Shown in pieces: positions 9,101-17,303 of a stretch of 59,901 nt of DNA. A program made the position numbers and the translations under genes. Below the pieces are notes generated by a model, which was not told the DNA's origin, did no database searches, and saw nothing but the letters and a program-made list of their open reading frames with translations. The first letter of the stretch is position 1, and every line of letters begins with the position of its first letter. Origin of the DNA: an uncultured Bacteroidales bacterium (GTDB taxonomy: Bacteria; Bacteroidota; Bacteroidia; Bacteroidales; F082); NCBI GenBank assembly GCA_947304185.1, contig CAMZAM010000014.1, positions 1 to 59,901 of the forward strand, in the 5' to 3' direction.

Positions 9101-9529
9101 AGGGAAATTGCTTCGCTGTGAATTCACATAGCCGTCAGTCGGGAAAATATGATGGATATCGTGTCCAGGCGTCGAATTTTCATCGTCGTTGAACCAATTC
9201 TTAGGCCAGGAGTGCTCACGGTTGTAGCAGTCGCCTTCCTGCTCATAATCGCCGCATTGCTGGTTGTTATCATAATAATATGTGTACCCGGCTCCGTCGG
9301 AATACATATCCCAAACAACATTGCCGCCTTTGTTATCAGTGGACTTAAAAGCAGTCCAAATTTGTTGGTAGGATATCTCATCATGATCCTTGATGATGTC
9401 ATGCAAGGCCTGCTTCAACTGATCGCCAGTCAAACCATTAGCATTGTCGTAATACCCAGACGGAGCTTGTGCTTTCAGCGCAAAAGCAGCAATTAAAAAT
9501 ACTATTAGTAAATGTAATCGTCTCATCAT
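6110..9529 (-). CDS. T9SS-exported endonuclease I family protein
   Basis: A 1139-residue secreted nuclease. Residues 1-20 are a signal peptide. The endonuclease I domain spans about 24-270 with its hallmarks REHSWPKNWF (104-113) and HDIHHIFPTDGYVNSQRS (123-140), which hold the catalytic His and metal-binding Asn of this His-Me finger family. Two near-identical beta-rich modules follow (297-415 and 507-625), each followed by a divergent InlB-like B-repeat (YDFVNWTKNG and YSFVNWTTNS). A further adhesin-like region leads to the C-terminal T9SS type A sorting domain (about 1075-1139, ending TQKIVVK). It probably degrades extracellular nucleic acid at the cell surface. The downstream small protein is likely in the same transcript. 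Confidence 0.92.
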   Translation of the reverse strand: MMRRLHLLIVFLIAAFALKAQAPSGYYDNANGLTGDQLKQALHDIIKDHDEISYQQIWTAFKSTDNKGGNVVWDMYSDGAGYTYYYDNNQQCGDYEQEGDCYNREHSWPKNWFNDDENSTPGHDIHHIFPTDGYVNSQRSNFPFGEVNTNSSYVTFANGSKLGNCKSSLGYSNKVYEPIDEYKGDIARALMYMSVRYYTEDDNWSNSGMTTKSELQPWAINMLLDWHRNDQPSAKEIARNNKIYTSYQHNRNPFIDNPDYAEMIWNPSWTSTCEIAVASNIEGAGDVSMVVAYNASPSIDFTAQGYANEQVISSATIDNNVSVTFNKGTNQNAPKYYTSGTAIRCYGGNYFTVSTSLGTITSIALTFGSNDGSNTITTNVGSYSGETWTGSASSVTFTIGGTSGNRRIKGIAVTYSYSSQPTQIMTCAYGSTATLTATPSTHYDFVNWTKNGSVISTNAICEVQVSENATYQANFTPKSYTISVAANSTQGMAYIGDAPAPVVTYTPSIDFSAQGYSNEQVISGATIDNNVSVAFNKGTNSNPPKYYTSGTAIRCYGGNYFTVSTTDGTITKIVLTFGGSDGSNAITTDVATYSNGTWTGSAKSVKFTIGGTSGNRRIKKIAVTYQTGGGSYVTQTTIPYGSSTTITATPSNGYSFVNWTTNSTNFSADATSNITVGGDANYVANFTTNSVAANTSVELPALTLAQNVAFVVNEDATLTVTGDITQASGSAIEIKNGGQLVCNNSVYVKMQKSITAWNGSKGWYAIASPVNNQSFADVVNLVNTANNPLHNIYRYDEAEIEWEEYRDNQNIFTSFENGRGYLFRTANTSGMIEFKGDNNVDAFNHDLSYACTNNNYKGFNLIGNPYTQNITWANLTKTNVDTDGYFVLDETGTNQGKWSTVTSESAPIAPMRAFLVQATGDNPSVTVSRTTAKEEKKAADNQISLTVCNSQYSDEAYVKFKEGHGLNKIEHRNTEIPMLYVINNDEHFAIANMDNNTKVIDLGFEAKTMGQYKLSLKADGDFATLHLIDKLTGNDVDMLVESEYNFIGTPQDIDSRFVVRMQLSQISNDSENSIFAYQSGNDIIVEGNGELQIFDVMGRLVSIMRVNDVETWNTASVPTGVYIFRLVGDDVKTQKIVVK
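7655..8641 (-). repeat. Duplicated 210-residue (630-bp) unit within the endonuclease gene
   Basis: Encoded residues 297-415 and 507-625 are nearly the same (shared segments include SGTAIRCYGGNYFTVST and GGTSGNRRIK) and are offset by exactly 210 residues. The copies lie at 8285-8641 and 7655-8011. The unit is one module plus one B-repeat, indicating an in-frame tandem duplication. Confidence 0.9.
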
Positions 9530-9552
9530 TTAGATATAAAAAATACAAGCTA

Positions 9553-9560
9553 CAAAATTA
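9553..9560 (-). promoter_or_regulatory. -7 promoter box of the endonuclease I gene
   Basis: TAATTTTG on the minus strand, 23 bases upstream of the ATG at 9529. The -33 element is not obvious. Confidence 0.5.
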
Positions 9561-9650
9561 CGAAGATTTTTTGAAATAATGACATTTTTTTGTTTTTGCA
9601 TGAGATTTCTCCACTTCTGTCGAAATGACAAAAAAAAATTCACTTTTTTC

Positions 9651-9680
9651 TTGACATGTAAAAAAAATGTTGTATTTTTG
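9651..9680 (+). promoter_or_regulatory. Promoter of the ABC transporter/GntR operon
   Basis: TTGACA (9651-9656) and TATTTTTG (9673-9680) match the Bacteroidota -33/-7 pair; 19 bases separate TTG from the -7 box. The predicted transcription start near 9686-9688 lies inside the palindrome at 9684-9703. Confidence 0.75.
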
Positions 9681-9683
9681 CAG

Positions 9684-9703
9684 TGTATTAGATGCCTAAT
9701 ACA
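9684..9703. promoter_or_regulatory. Candidate GntR/YtrA operator (perfect palindrome)
   Basis: TGTATTAG-ATGC-CTAATACA is a perfect 8-bp inverted repeat with a 4-bp centre. It starts 3 bases after the -7 box and so covers the transcription start. The operon it precedes ends in a GntR-type regulator, so negative autoregulation is the obvious inference. Confidence 0.7.
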
Positions 9704-9734
9704 GCTATAAGGACAACAATAAATTATATCTAAC

Positions 9735-10565
9735 ATGATTAAAATCAATAACTTAGACTTCGCTTACAGCAATACGCAAGTCTTCAAAAACATCAGCCTG
9801 GAGTTCCAGAAGGGTAACATCTACGGACTTTTAGGCGAGAATGGTGTCGGTAAGACCACCTTATTAAAATTAATATGCGGTCTGCAGAAGCCACAGCATG
9901 GTTCGGTAACAGTCGACGACCTCACCCCTTCGATGCGTCAACCTCAGTTCCTACAAAACGTGTATTTCCTTCCGGAGGAAGTGATCACCGAGGACACCAC
10001 ACCGGAGAAGTTCATCCAGAAAATCGGATGCTTCTACCCTCGCTACGACTTCGCACTTTTCAATCAACTTATGAAAGAGCTTGAAGTCGACCTCACAAAG
10101 AAATTCAACGAGCTCTCGCATGGTCAGAAAAAGAAAGCCTTGCTGGCATGCGCAATGTCGTTGCAGACCGACTACCTCTTCCTCGATGAGCCGACCAACG
10201 GACTCGACATTCCGTCGAAAGCCTTGTTCCGCAAGGTGATTTCGCAGTATTGCAACGAGGATACCACCGTCATCATCTCGACCCATCAGGTGAAAGATGT
10301 TGAGAACCTTATCGATCCTATCGTGATTTTGGACCGCGACGACGTACTTCTCAACGCCAGTTTCGCAGAAATCATCGACAAGATTTACTTCGAATACGGT
10401 CCTGAGAGACTGCAGGGAGCTTACTACACCGAGATGCTGCCGGGCGGCTACATCAACGTGATGCCAAACACTGAACATCTGGAGAGCAACGTCAACATAG
10501 AGGCGCTGTTCAATGCGGTAATGAAGAATAAAGAAAACATCAAAAACTTAATGCAAAATGAATAA
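9735..10565 (+). CDS. ABC transporter ATP-binding protein
   Basis: A 276-residue ATPase subunit. The Walker A motif (GENGVGKTT, about residues 36-44), the signature (LSHGQKKKA) and Walker B (YLFLDEPTNGLD) are all present, followed by a switch His (STHQ). It pairs with the membrane protein encoded next, whose start overlaps this gene by 8 bases, and with a GntR/YtrA-type repressor at the end of the operon. This arrangement is typical of YtrA-controlled ABC exporters that respond to envelope-active compounds. The C-terminal 60 residues extend beyond the ATPase core. Transported substrate unknown. Confidence 0.92.
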   Translation: MIKINNLDFAYSNTQVFKNISLEFQKGNIYGLLGENGVGKTTLLKLICGLQKPQHGSVTVDDLTPSMRQPQFLQNVYFLPEEVITEDTTPEKFIQKIGCFYPRYDFALFNQLMKELEVDLTKKFNELSHGQKKKALLACAMSLQTDYLFLDEPTNGLDIPSKALFRKVISQYCNEDTTVIISTHQVKDVENLIDPIVILDRDDVLLNASFAEIIDKIYFEYGPERLQGAYYTEMLPGGYINVMPNTEHLESNVNIEALFNAVMKNKENIKNLMQNE

Positions 10566-11412
10566 CACATTTAATATCAACCGCTTTGGAAAAATCCTCA
10601 AACACGACGGATTGAATTTCTTTCCAAATCTCATATTGGCATTGGCAATTTTATGGGCCATCCCGGTAATCATATACCTATTTGCAGCCCTCATGCCGAC
10701 TGATGAAACAAAGGACGCTTTTGATGCTATGTCAAGAATCGACCTCATCTCAACACTTACTAGCATTGCATTAATCATAGCACCTGCAAGACTTTACAGA
10801 TACTGCAACGACTCACGCAAAGGCATCGGCTACGCCATGTTGCCAGCCTCGGCACTCGAGAAGTTCCTCAGCATGGTGTTCTACTGCGTCGTCGTCACAC
10901 CTATTATATATGTGGCCGGAGCACTCGCCATCGACAGCATCCTCGCCCTCTTCCATGGACCATACGAAGGCTTCGCTGCAGCATATTATTTCGACAGATA
11001 TGCAAAACTCGATGCTATTTTTACAAAGGACAATGCGATGTTGGATGCATCATTGCTGGTATTCTTCAAAAATTTATCACCGACATTTATGATAGCTTTA
11101 AGTTTGCTTGGCACTTTGACGATTTCTTCCATCTTCATGTTTGGAAATATGATCTTTAAAAAGCACAAAACAGGCAAGATGCTTGGCATTTTGATACTTC
11201 TGTTCATCATTTTCATGATTGTTTTCATCAATTTGGTCGCAAATAATGAAGCTCTTGCAAATTATTTCAATCAGATGAATGAGGATAAGATGGCAGAATT
11301 CATCAAACACTTTATATTTGTCACAATGAACGTCGCATTCTACTGCGAAGTCATCATCTCCGCATTGATGCTGTTTGGTGTATACCGTAAGATTAAAACA
11401 CAAAAATACTAA
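10558..11412 (+). CDS. ABC transporter membrane subunit (putative permease)
   Basis: A 284-residue integral membrane protein with about six hydrophobic segments (for example around residues 23-45, 60-80, 105-130, 175-200 and 205-225). There is no ATPase or periplasmic domain. The sequence is poorly conserved, as usual for permeases of small ABC-2-like exporters, so the assignment rests on topology and context. Its start overlaps the ATPase gene by 8 bases, and the regulator gene follows 6 bases after its stop. Confidence 0.75.
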   Translation: MNNTFNINRFGKILKHDGLNFFPNLILALAILWAIPVIIYLFAALMPTDETKDAFDAMSRIDLISTLTSIALIIAPARLYRYCNDSRKGIGYAMLPASALEKFLSMVFYCVVVTPIIYVAGALAIDSILALFHGPYEGFAAAYYFDRYAKLDAIFTKDNAMLDASLLVFFKNLSPTFMIALSLLGTLTISSIFMFGNMIFKKHKTGKMLGILILLFIIFMIVFINLVANNEALANYFNQMNEDKMAEFIKHFIFVTMNVAFYCEVIISALMLFGVYRKIKTQKY

Positions 11413-11418
11413 TAAACT

Positions 11419-11766
11419 ATGGATTTTAACGGACATAAACCGATATATCTGCAAATCTACGATCACGTGTGTGAACGCATACTCAGCGGTGAGTTTCACA
11501 GCGGCGACCGTGTGATGTCGGTGCGTGAACTCGGCGTAGAGCTTGGAGTTAACCCGAACACGGTAATGCGCGCCTTCGAGCGACTGCAGATGAAAGAGAT
11601 CATCGCCACCAAGCGTGGAATAGGATTCTACGTGTGCGATGACGCGAAAGAGAAGATTCTTTCGGAACAGAAAAAAGAATTTTTGGAAACTGAAGTACCT
11701 GAATTCCTGAAAAAGATGGAATTGTACGGAATAAAAATGGAAGATATAATAAAGTTTAGAGTTTAG
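11419..11766 (+). CDS. GntR family transcriptional regulator (YtrA subfamily)
   Basis: A 115-residue regulator with an N-terminal winged helix-turn-helix: PIYLQIYDHVCERILSG, then SVRELGVELGVNPNTVMRAF and the wing TKRGIGFYV. It has only a short helical tail instead of a large effector domain, which defines the YtrA subgroup of GntR proteins. It probably dimerises through the tail and represses the upstream ABC genes through the palindrome at the operon promoter. Being last in the operon is less usual than being first. The stop codon TAG (11764-11766) lies within a 7-bp tandem repeat array. Confidence 0.9.
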   Translation: MDFNGHKPIYLQIYDHVCERILSGEFHSGDRVMSVRELGVELGVNPNTVMRAFERLQMKEIIATKRGIGFYVCDDAKEKILSEQKKEFLETEVPEFLKKMELYGIKMEDIIKFRV

Positions 11767-11787
11767 AGTTTAAAGTTTAAAGTTTAG
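11753..11787. repeat. 7-bp tandem repeat (AGTTTAR)5
   Basis: Five consecutive units AGTTTAG/AGTTTAG/AGTTTAA/AGTTTAA/AGTTTAG begin inside the 3' end of the GntR gene and supply its stop codon. The array fills most of the 40-base gap before the M16 protease gene. Confidence 0.9.
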
Positions 11788-11806
11788 AGTAGTAAAAAGT
11801 TAAAAG

Positions 11807-14662
11807 ATGAAAAGATTATTTTTATTATTAGTTATTGTCCTGAGTGTCAATGTGTTGAACGCTCAGGTGAAGGTCAAGACCACAACTCTTGACAATGGAT
11901 TGAAGGTGGTGTTATGCGAAGACCACAGCTCACCAAAAGCTTACGGAGCCATTTACGTGCATGCCGGAAGTAAAAACGACCCGCTCGAAGCCACAGGTAT
12001 GGCTCACTATTTCGAGCACATCATGTTCAAAGGCACCGATAAGATCGGAACCATCAACTGGGAAGCCGAGAAGGTGTATCTCGATAGCATCGACATCATG
12101 TACGACAAGCTTCATGAGACAACCGATCTCAACGAACGCGCCGCTATCCAACAGAAAATCAATGAGTTATCGCTCGCATCAACCGACTACGCCATCCCGA
12201 ATGAGGTCGACGTGATCCTCACCAAGATGGGCGGCGAAGGCCTCAACGCAGGTACTGCCTACGACCAGACGATGTATTACAACTCCTTCCCTTCCAACCA
12301 GCTTGGAAAGTGGATGGATGTGTATGCCGAACGTTTCCGCTACCCGGTGTTCCGTCTGTTCCAGAGCGAACTCGAGACCGTCTATGAGGAGAAGAACATG
12401 TACGGCGACGAACCTATCAATGCCTTCAAGGAATATATGTTCCAGGAGATCTTCGGCGAGCATCCTTACGGCCGTCCGATTATCGGCTTGACTGAGCACC
12501 TCAAGAACCCTCAGACTTCGAAGATGCGTGAGTTCTTCAACACATATTATGTGGCCAACAATATGACTCTCATTCTCGTCGGTGACTTCAACATTGAGGA
12601 AGCCGAGAGACTTGCAGCCGAGAAGTTCGGCACATGGCGCCATGGTGATATTCCTGCACAGCCTGAGTTCACATTGCCTACATTCGACGGCCCGACCATC
12701 AAGGACGTGCGCATGACCCCAGTTAAGATGGGCGTTTTGGCATGGAAAGGCGTCAAGGCATCGGATCCTGACTATCTGCCACTCAGCATCGCCTGCAGCA
12801 TCTTCAGCAACGGCGAGACCGGCATCATGGATAAAGACATGCTTGACGGCAACATTATGATGGCTATGCTCATGCCTCTCTCACTCGAAGACCATGGTGC
12901 AAACATCGTAATGTACGTCCCGAAACTCATCGGACAGTCGCACGAGGAAGCCGAAAGCTATATCTTCGCCAGCTTAGACAAACTGAAAAACGGCGAGTTC
13001 GGCGACGACCTCTTCGAAGCCATCCGTACCAACATTTTGAAAGGACGTGAGCAGGCTCTCGAAAGCCCGATAGATCTGTTCTCACTATTCCTCGACCTCG
13101 AGCAGCGTGGCTTGACATACGAAGAGTATCTCACTGAGACTGAACGCATTAAGACTATCACAAAGGACGAAATCGTTGCTATTGCTAACAAATATTTCGA
13201 CAACAACTACCTCGACATCCGTTCGAAGATGGGATTCCCTGAGAAGGATAAGGTCGACAAGCCGAACTGGAAGCCTATCGAGGCTAAGAACACAGATGCC
13301 AAGTCTGATTTCGCTAAGATGATTGAAGCTGAAGAGGTTCCTGCAGTCACACCACAGGTTATCGACTTCAAGGAAGACGTCAAGATCAACAAGATAAACG
13401 ATTGTTATACAATGATTTCCACAAAGAATCCTTATAACGACATCTTTAATCTTACCATCACTCATAACTATGGTACGCTTGACGACCCGGATCTCAACCG
13501 AGCCATCACCTATTTCGATATGCAAGGTACAAACAAGATGACGTATGAAGAGTTAAGCCTTGAACTTCAAAAGCTTGGCGCTTACATCGATGTCAGCGCC
13601 AACCAAAGCACAACAAATATCAATATTGAAGGCTTTGAGAAAGACTTGGATCGTATCCTTGAACTTTGCGAAGAGAAAATTTTCAACCCTTCTAACGATG
13701 AAAATAAGATAAAGATCATCTACGAAGGTGAGAAGATGGGAGAAGAGACCTTGAAGGAAGACGCTTCGGAATGGGGACAAGCAGTGCGTCAGTATGCGCT
13801 TTACGGCGACAAATCAAGCTATCTCGTCGGGACCCCTCTTAAACAATGGAAGAAACGCAGCGGAGAAGAGTTGTTGAATGAGGTGAAGACAGCCCTCAAC
13901 TACAACGGTAATGTGCTGTTCGTCGGAAACATCAACCACCAGACTGTTATCGACGCTTTGATCAAGCATAATCTGGTGAAGAAAGATGCAGTTAAGGCCG
14001 AGAAGAAGTATAAAGTTGAAAAGAAATACGACAAGAATCAGGTGTTTATCGCTCACAACAAGAAGTTCCGCCAGAGCAACATCTTCTTCTATGTACCGAG
14101 TGAGACTCTCGACCAGAAAGACAAAGCCGTAAGTCAGGTGTTCAACAAATACTTCGGCACCGACATGTATTCAATTGTATTCCAAGAGGTTAGAGAGTTC
14201 CGCTCATTAGGTTACACAGCCTACGCATACTTCACATACGACTACCTCAACCGTAAGCCTGGTAATCTGGCAGCCTTCCTCGGAACGCAGTCAGACAAGA
14301 CCAACGAAGGTATCGACGTGCTGCGCGGTTTGATCACCGACATGCCTGAGAGAATGGAGAAGTTTAATGCTTCGAAAGACGCTCTGATCATGTCGCGTGC
14401 ATCGGATTACGTTGGTTTCCGTGACATCCCGAGCACGGTCAGTTCATGGCTCGAGCAGGGATACAACCGCGACCCGAGAAAAGAAGCGACCGACATCATC
14501 AAGAAGACTGAATACAAAGACGTTTACGACTTCTATCAGCGTAACGTCGCCAACCGTCCAATCATCATCATGATGTCAGGAAACAAGAAACAGTTCGACC
14601 TGAAAGCTCTCGGAAAATACGGAGAGATTAAGGAATTGAAATACAAGGAAATCTTTAAATAA
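11807..14662 (+). CDS. M16 family zinc metallopeptidase (insulinase/pitrilysin type)
   Basis: A 951-residue exported protease. A signal peptide (MKRLFLLLVIVLSVNVLNAQ) precedes the first M16 domain, whose inverted zinc motif HYFEH is at residues 67-71 with a downstream Glu-rich helix (VYEEKNMYGDE). The second, catalytically inactive M16-like half spans about 560-940, giving the usual four-domain clam-shell architecture. It probably degrades peptides in the periplasm. Homologues are common in Bacteroidota. No Shine-Dalgarno; a heptamer repeat array lies directly upstream and a strong terminator directly downstream. Confidence 0.92.
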   Translation: MKRLFLLLVIVLSVNVLNAQVKVKTTTLDNGLKVVLCEDHSSPKAYGAIYVHAGSKNDPLEATGMAHYFEHIMFKGTDKIGTINWEAEKVYLDSIDIMYDKLHETTDLNERAAIQQKINELSLASTDYAIPNEVDVILTKMGGEGLNAGTAYDQTMYYNSFPSNQLGKWMDVYAERFRYPVFRLFQSELETVYEEKNMYGDEPINAFKEYMFQEIFGEHPYGRPIIGLTEHLKNPQTSKMREFFNTYYVANNMTLILVGDFNIEEAERLAAEKFGTWRHGDIPAQPEFTLPTFDGPTIKDVRMTPVKMGVLAWKGVKASDPDYLPLSIACSIFSNGETGIMDKDMLDGNIMMAMLMPLSLEDHGANIVMYVPKLIGQSHEEAESYIFASLDKLKNGEFGDDLFEAIRTNILKGREQALESPIDLFSLFLDLEQRGLTYEEYLTETERIKTITKDEIVAIANKYFDNNYLDIRSKMGFPEKDKVDKPNWKPIEAKNTDAKSDFAKMIEAEEVPAVTPQVIDFKEDVKINKINDCYTMISTKNPYNDIFNLTITHNYGTLDDPDLNRAITYFDMQGTNKMTYEELSLELQKLGAYIDVSANQSTTNINIEGFEKDLDRILELCEEKIFNPSNDENKIKIIYEGEKMGEETLKEDASEWGQAVRQYALYGDKSSYLVGTPLKQWKKRSGEELLNEVKTALNYNGNVLFVGNINHQTVIDALIKHNLVKKDAVKAEKKYKVEKKYDKNQVFIAHNKKFRQSNIFFYVPSETLDQKDKAVSQVFNKYFGTDMYSIVFQEVREFRSLGYTAYAYFTYDYLNRKPGNLAAFLGTQSDKTNEGIDVLRGLITDMPERMEKFNASKDALIMSRASDYVGFRDIPSTVSSWLEQGYNRDPRKEATDIIKKTEYKDVYDFYQRNVANRPIIIMMSGNKKQFDLKALGKYGEIKELKYKEIFK

Positions 14663-14670
14663 AAAATGTA

Positions 14671-14698
14671 GGGGCGAATCAACATTCGCCCCTTTTTT
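14671..14698 (+). terminator. Rho-independent terminator, GGGGCGAAT repeat family
   Basis: GGGGCGAAT-CAAC-ATTCGCCCC forms a perfect 9-bp hairpin followed by TTTTTT. It ends the M16 protease transcript 8 bases after the stop codon and belongs to a repeat family also seen at 14705-14732 and 40330-40357. Confidence 0.9.
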
Positions 14699-14704
14699 GA
14701 TATA

Positions 14705-14732
14705 TACGGGCGAATAATTATTCGCCCCTACG
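14705..14732. repeat. GGGCGAATAATTATTCGCCC palindrome
   Basis: A 20-bp perfect palindrome (14708-14727) of the same family as the adjacent terminator. The recN stop codon (14718-14720 on the minus strand) sits at its centre, and the last codons of recN (Arg-Arg-Gly-Glu) are read from its arm. Confidence 0.9.
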
Positions 14733-16379
14733 GCATAAAACCTCCGCGGCTTTAATCGCTTCGGGGGTTATTTTATCGTTAGAAAGCATTTTTGCGATCT
14801 CCGTAACGCGCTCATCGTGAGACAGTTGTCTGATGCATGAGCGTGTTTTTTCATTGTTTTCGTCTTTGTAGACGAAGAAATGATTCTTGGCTTTTGATGC
14901 GATCTGCGGGAGATGCGTGATGGAGATGATCTGCAGGCTCTCCCCCATCTTCTGCATGATGTCGCCGAGTTTCGATGCCACCTCACCCGAAACGCCAGTG
15001 TCTATTTCATCGAAAATCAAGGTTGGGATGTAGGCATTTTCAGCAGCTACTGACTTGATAGCCAGCATCAAACGTGAAAGCTCGCCACCTGAAGCCACGC
15101 GACTCATATCGTCAGGAGCAATGCCTTTGTTGGCTGAGAACAGGAAACGAACCCGATCTTTGCCGCTAACAGAGAACTCTGAGCACTCTGCAATCTCAAT
15201 CTCGAAAATGCCATGAGGCATCTTCAATTGACGGATAATCTCAGTAACCGCTTTTTCAAACGACACTTTGACTTTTCTGCGCTTTTCAGAAAGATTATCG
15301 GCGAGTTTCGCCAGTTCTTTCTCACAACTCCTCAGCTGAAGCTCTTTTTTCGCTATCTCTTCATCAATATTTGCGAATGCACCCACTTTTTGATGCAATT
15401 CTTCTCGAATTGCCAGTAAATCCTCATAGTTCTGGACATGATGTTTTAACATTAATCGCTGAATGAGATCATAACGTTCTTGGATCTCATTTAACGACTC
15501 AACATCAAATTGAGTGCTATCTTGCAGATTATCAAGGTCTTGTGCTATATCTTTAAGCTCGATCTTTGTAGAATCGATTCTTTCGAGATACTGTTCAGCT
15601 TGAGGAAGATATCTTCTCAAATGATCAACTTTCGATTTCAAATCGTTAAGTTGATTCAAAATTGAGTATTCTGATTCACTAAGAGTGCTTAACGACTGCG
15701 CCAACAGTGTTTTCACTTCCTCAGCGTTTTCAAGCAGTTCGAGACGTTGGCTTACATCTTCGTACTCGCCTTCTTGAAGGTCAGCTTTGACTAATTCATC
15801 AAGTTGGAAGGCAAGATAATCGTTTTCAGCCACGTTCTTCTGTGACATCTCGCGAAGGTTTTTCAATTCATTGCGCAAAGTCACAAATGAATTATACACT
15901 TTCTGATAATCAATGAGTAACGTAGCGTTATTTGCAGCATCGTCAACAATCCTCAGTTGGAAATCGGCGTTGGTCAGAAGCAACGAGTCGTGTTGTGAAT
16001 GAATGTCAACCAGTTGATTGCCAAGTTCTTTCAGCTGCTGAACAGTGACTGGAGTGTCGTTGATGAAAGCCCTTGTTTTCTTTGTAGGTGTCAACTCGCG
16101 ACGAAGTATCAGTTCCTCTTCAAAATCCAAGTCATTATCTTCAAAAAACGACTTAAAACGTTCATTATCAACGATAAATGTCGCTTCTACGGTACATTTC
16201 TTAGTCTCGTCGAGCATGATGTTTGAGTCGGATCGGTCGCCTAAGACAAACCCCAGAGCGCCAAGAAGAATTGATTTTCCTGCGCCCGTCTCACCGGTAA
16301 TAGCGCTAAATCCATTATCAAAACTTATTGATAATGAATCAATTAAGGCATAGTTACCGATAGTGAGATGTTTTAACAC
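14718..16379 (-). CDS. recN: DNA repair protein RecN
   Basis: A 553-residue SMC-like ATPase for double-strand break repair. Walker A (GETGAGKSILLGAL) is near the N-terminus, followed by a long coiled coil (about residues 150-370) and the C-terminal signature/Walker B (SRLMLAIKSV, LIFDEIDTGVSG). The likely start is the GTG at 16379, which gives the family's usual opening (M)LKHLTIGNYALIDSLSI and standard length; an upstream ATG at 16448 would overlap the previous gene by 65 bases. The gap to that gene is 4 bases, so they are probably co-transcribed. The C-terminus (CRRGE) and stop codon come from the repeat palindrome. Confidence 0.94.
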   Translation of the reverse strand: MLKHLTIGNYALIDSLSISFDNGFSAITGETGAGKSILLGALGFVLGDRSDSNIMLDETKKCTVEATFIVDNERFKSFFEDNDLDFEEELILRRELTPTKKTRAFINDTPVTVQQLKELGNQLVDIHSQHDSLLLTNADFQLRIVDDAANNATLLIDYQKVYNSFVTLRNELKNLREMSQKNVAENDYLAFQLDELVKADLQEGEYEDVSQRLELLENAEEVKTLLAQSLSTLSESEYSILNQLNDLKSKVDHLRRYLPQAEQYLERIDSTKIELKDIAQDLDNLQDSTQFDVESLNEIQERYDLIQRLMLKHHVQNYEDLLAIREELHQKVGAFANIDEEIAKKELQLRSCEKELAKLADNLSEKRRKVKVSFEKAVTEIIRQLKMPHGIFEIEIAECSEFSVSGKDRVRFLFSANKGIAPDDMSRVASGGELSRLMLAIKSVAAENAYIPTLIFDEIDTGVSGEVASKLGDIMQKMGESLQIISITHLPQIASKAKNHFFVYKDENNEKTRSCIRQLSHDERVTEIAKMLSNDKITPEAIKAAEVLCRRGE

Positions 16380-16383
16380 AATC

Positions 16384-17298
16384 TTAGAATTTCGGTTTTG
16401 CGTTAAGAAGCTCTTCGTATTCCTCGGCGTGTGTCGGGTCGAGTTCACGGAGTGTGTTGATAGCTTTTGTGCGTTCCTGCTGAGGTCCTTGTGAGTAGAC
16501 GTTCTTCCATTCGTCGCGTTTAGTGTCGTTGAGAATCTGGAAGTAATACAGGTTTGACTTCGTGCTATACACTGATTTCAAATAATCGAGTGATTTCGAC
16601 ATCGCCGCGCGACCGTCGTCGACCTTGCCGCTGCCCATCACATCGAGGCCAAGTCTGTGATACTCATAGAGAAACTGACGAAGCGGACGATATGCAGGGT
16701 TGGTGAAGCTCTCAAGGAGCCAATAACGGTTTTTGTAACTATCGAAGGCTTTCCAGCCTGCTTCGGTAGAGCTCTGCGCCTGCGTCACCACCTGTTCGGC
16801 TGCCTTATACATCTGATCGCCACCGTAAAGTCCGAATGTGTCGAAATATAATCCGAGGCTGTAATACGCGTAAAAAGCCAGCAGCGAGGTGATGTTCGAC
16901 ATATATGAGTTTTCGTTGAAATCGAGCGGTTGCGACTCCATGTATGTGAAGTCGAAGTCGGTGTCGACATAGTTCAAAATCGGCGAGTTGTAGTTCGATT
17001 TGTATATCGGTCGGCGCAAGCCTATGTTCAGTTCGGCCGTGATATGGTTGTCGATTTTATCTTTCACCACTATGACCATCGTTCCTTCGATACGTTCATA
17101 CTCCTCGAACCGGATATTCGTCCACACGCGGTTGTTCATGAAATTCATCACAGCTTCCTGAAGAGCGTCGTACACACGTTGGTCAGTTCCCGACACCTGT
17201 TTCGTGTTTACCGTCACGGAGATATTGAACTCCTGTGCGCGCACATTAGATGCCAACAAGCAGAGCAAAAATAGTATCAGAAGGATTATTTTTTTCAT
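16384..17298 (-). CDS. porD: DUF4835 family secreted protein (PorD-like, T9SS-associated)
   Basis: A 304-residue exported protein. A signal peptide (about 21 residues) is followed by QEFNISVTVNTKQVSGTDQR, the characteristic opening of DUF4835. Family members are annotated as type IX secretion component PorD. Mostly alpha-helical, with a long C-terminal portion and no transmembrane segment after the signal. It stands in the conserved order bamD, RNA polymerase omega, coaBC, this gene, recN. The many T9SS sorting domains in this window are consistent with a T9SS link, but the exact biochemical role is unclear. The gene name rests on family recall, not on a search. Confidence 0.7.
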   Translation of the reverse strand: MKKIILLILFLLCLLASNVRAQEFNISVTVNTKQVSGTDQRVYDALQEAVMNFMNNRVWTNIRFEEYERIEGTMVIVVKDKIDNHITAELNIGLRRPIYKSNYNSPILNYVDTDFDFTYMESQPLDFNENSYMSNITSLLAFYAYYSLGLYFDTFGLYGGDQMYKAAEQVVTQAQSSTEAGWKAFDSYKNRYWLLESFTNPAYRPLRQFLYEYHRLGLDVMGSGKVDDGRAAMSKSLDYLKSVYSTKSNLYYFQILNDTKRDEWKNVYSQGPQQERTKAINTLRELDPTHAEEYEELLNAKPKF

Positions 17299-17303
17299 AA
17301 TGG

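Noticed and set aside
9530..9748. 72-codon minus-strand ORF between the endonuclease and ABC genes
   Set aside because: It covers the two divergent promoters and the palindrome and has no recognisable protein features.
11753..11787. Heptamer array as CRISPR-like or iteron origin
   Set aside because: Units are 7 bp, directly adjacent, without spacers, and start inside a coding region; no replication gene is near.
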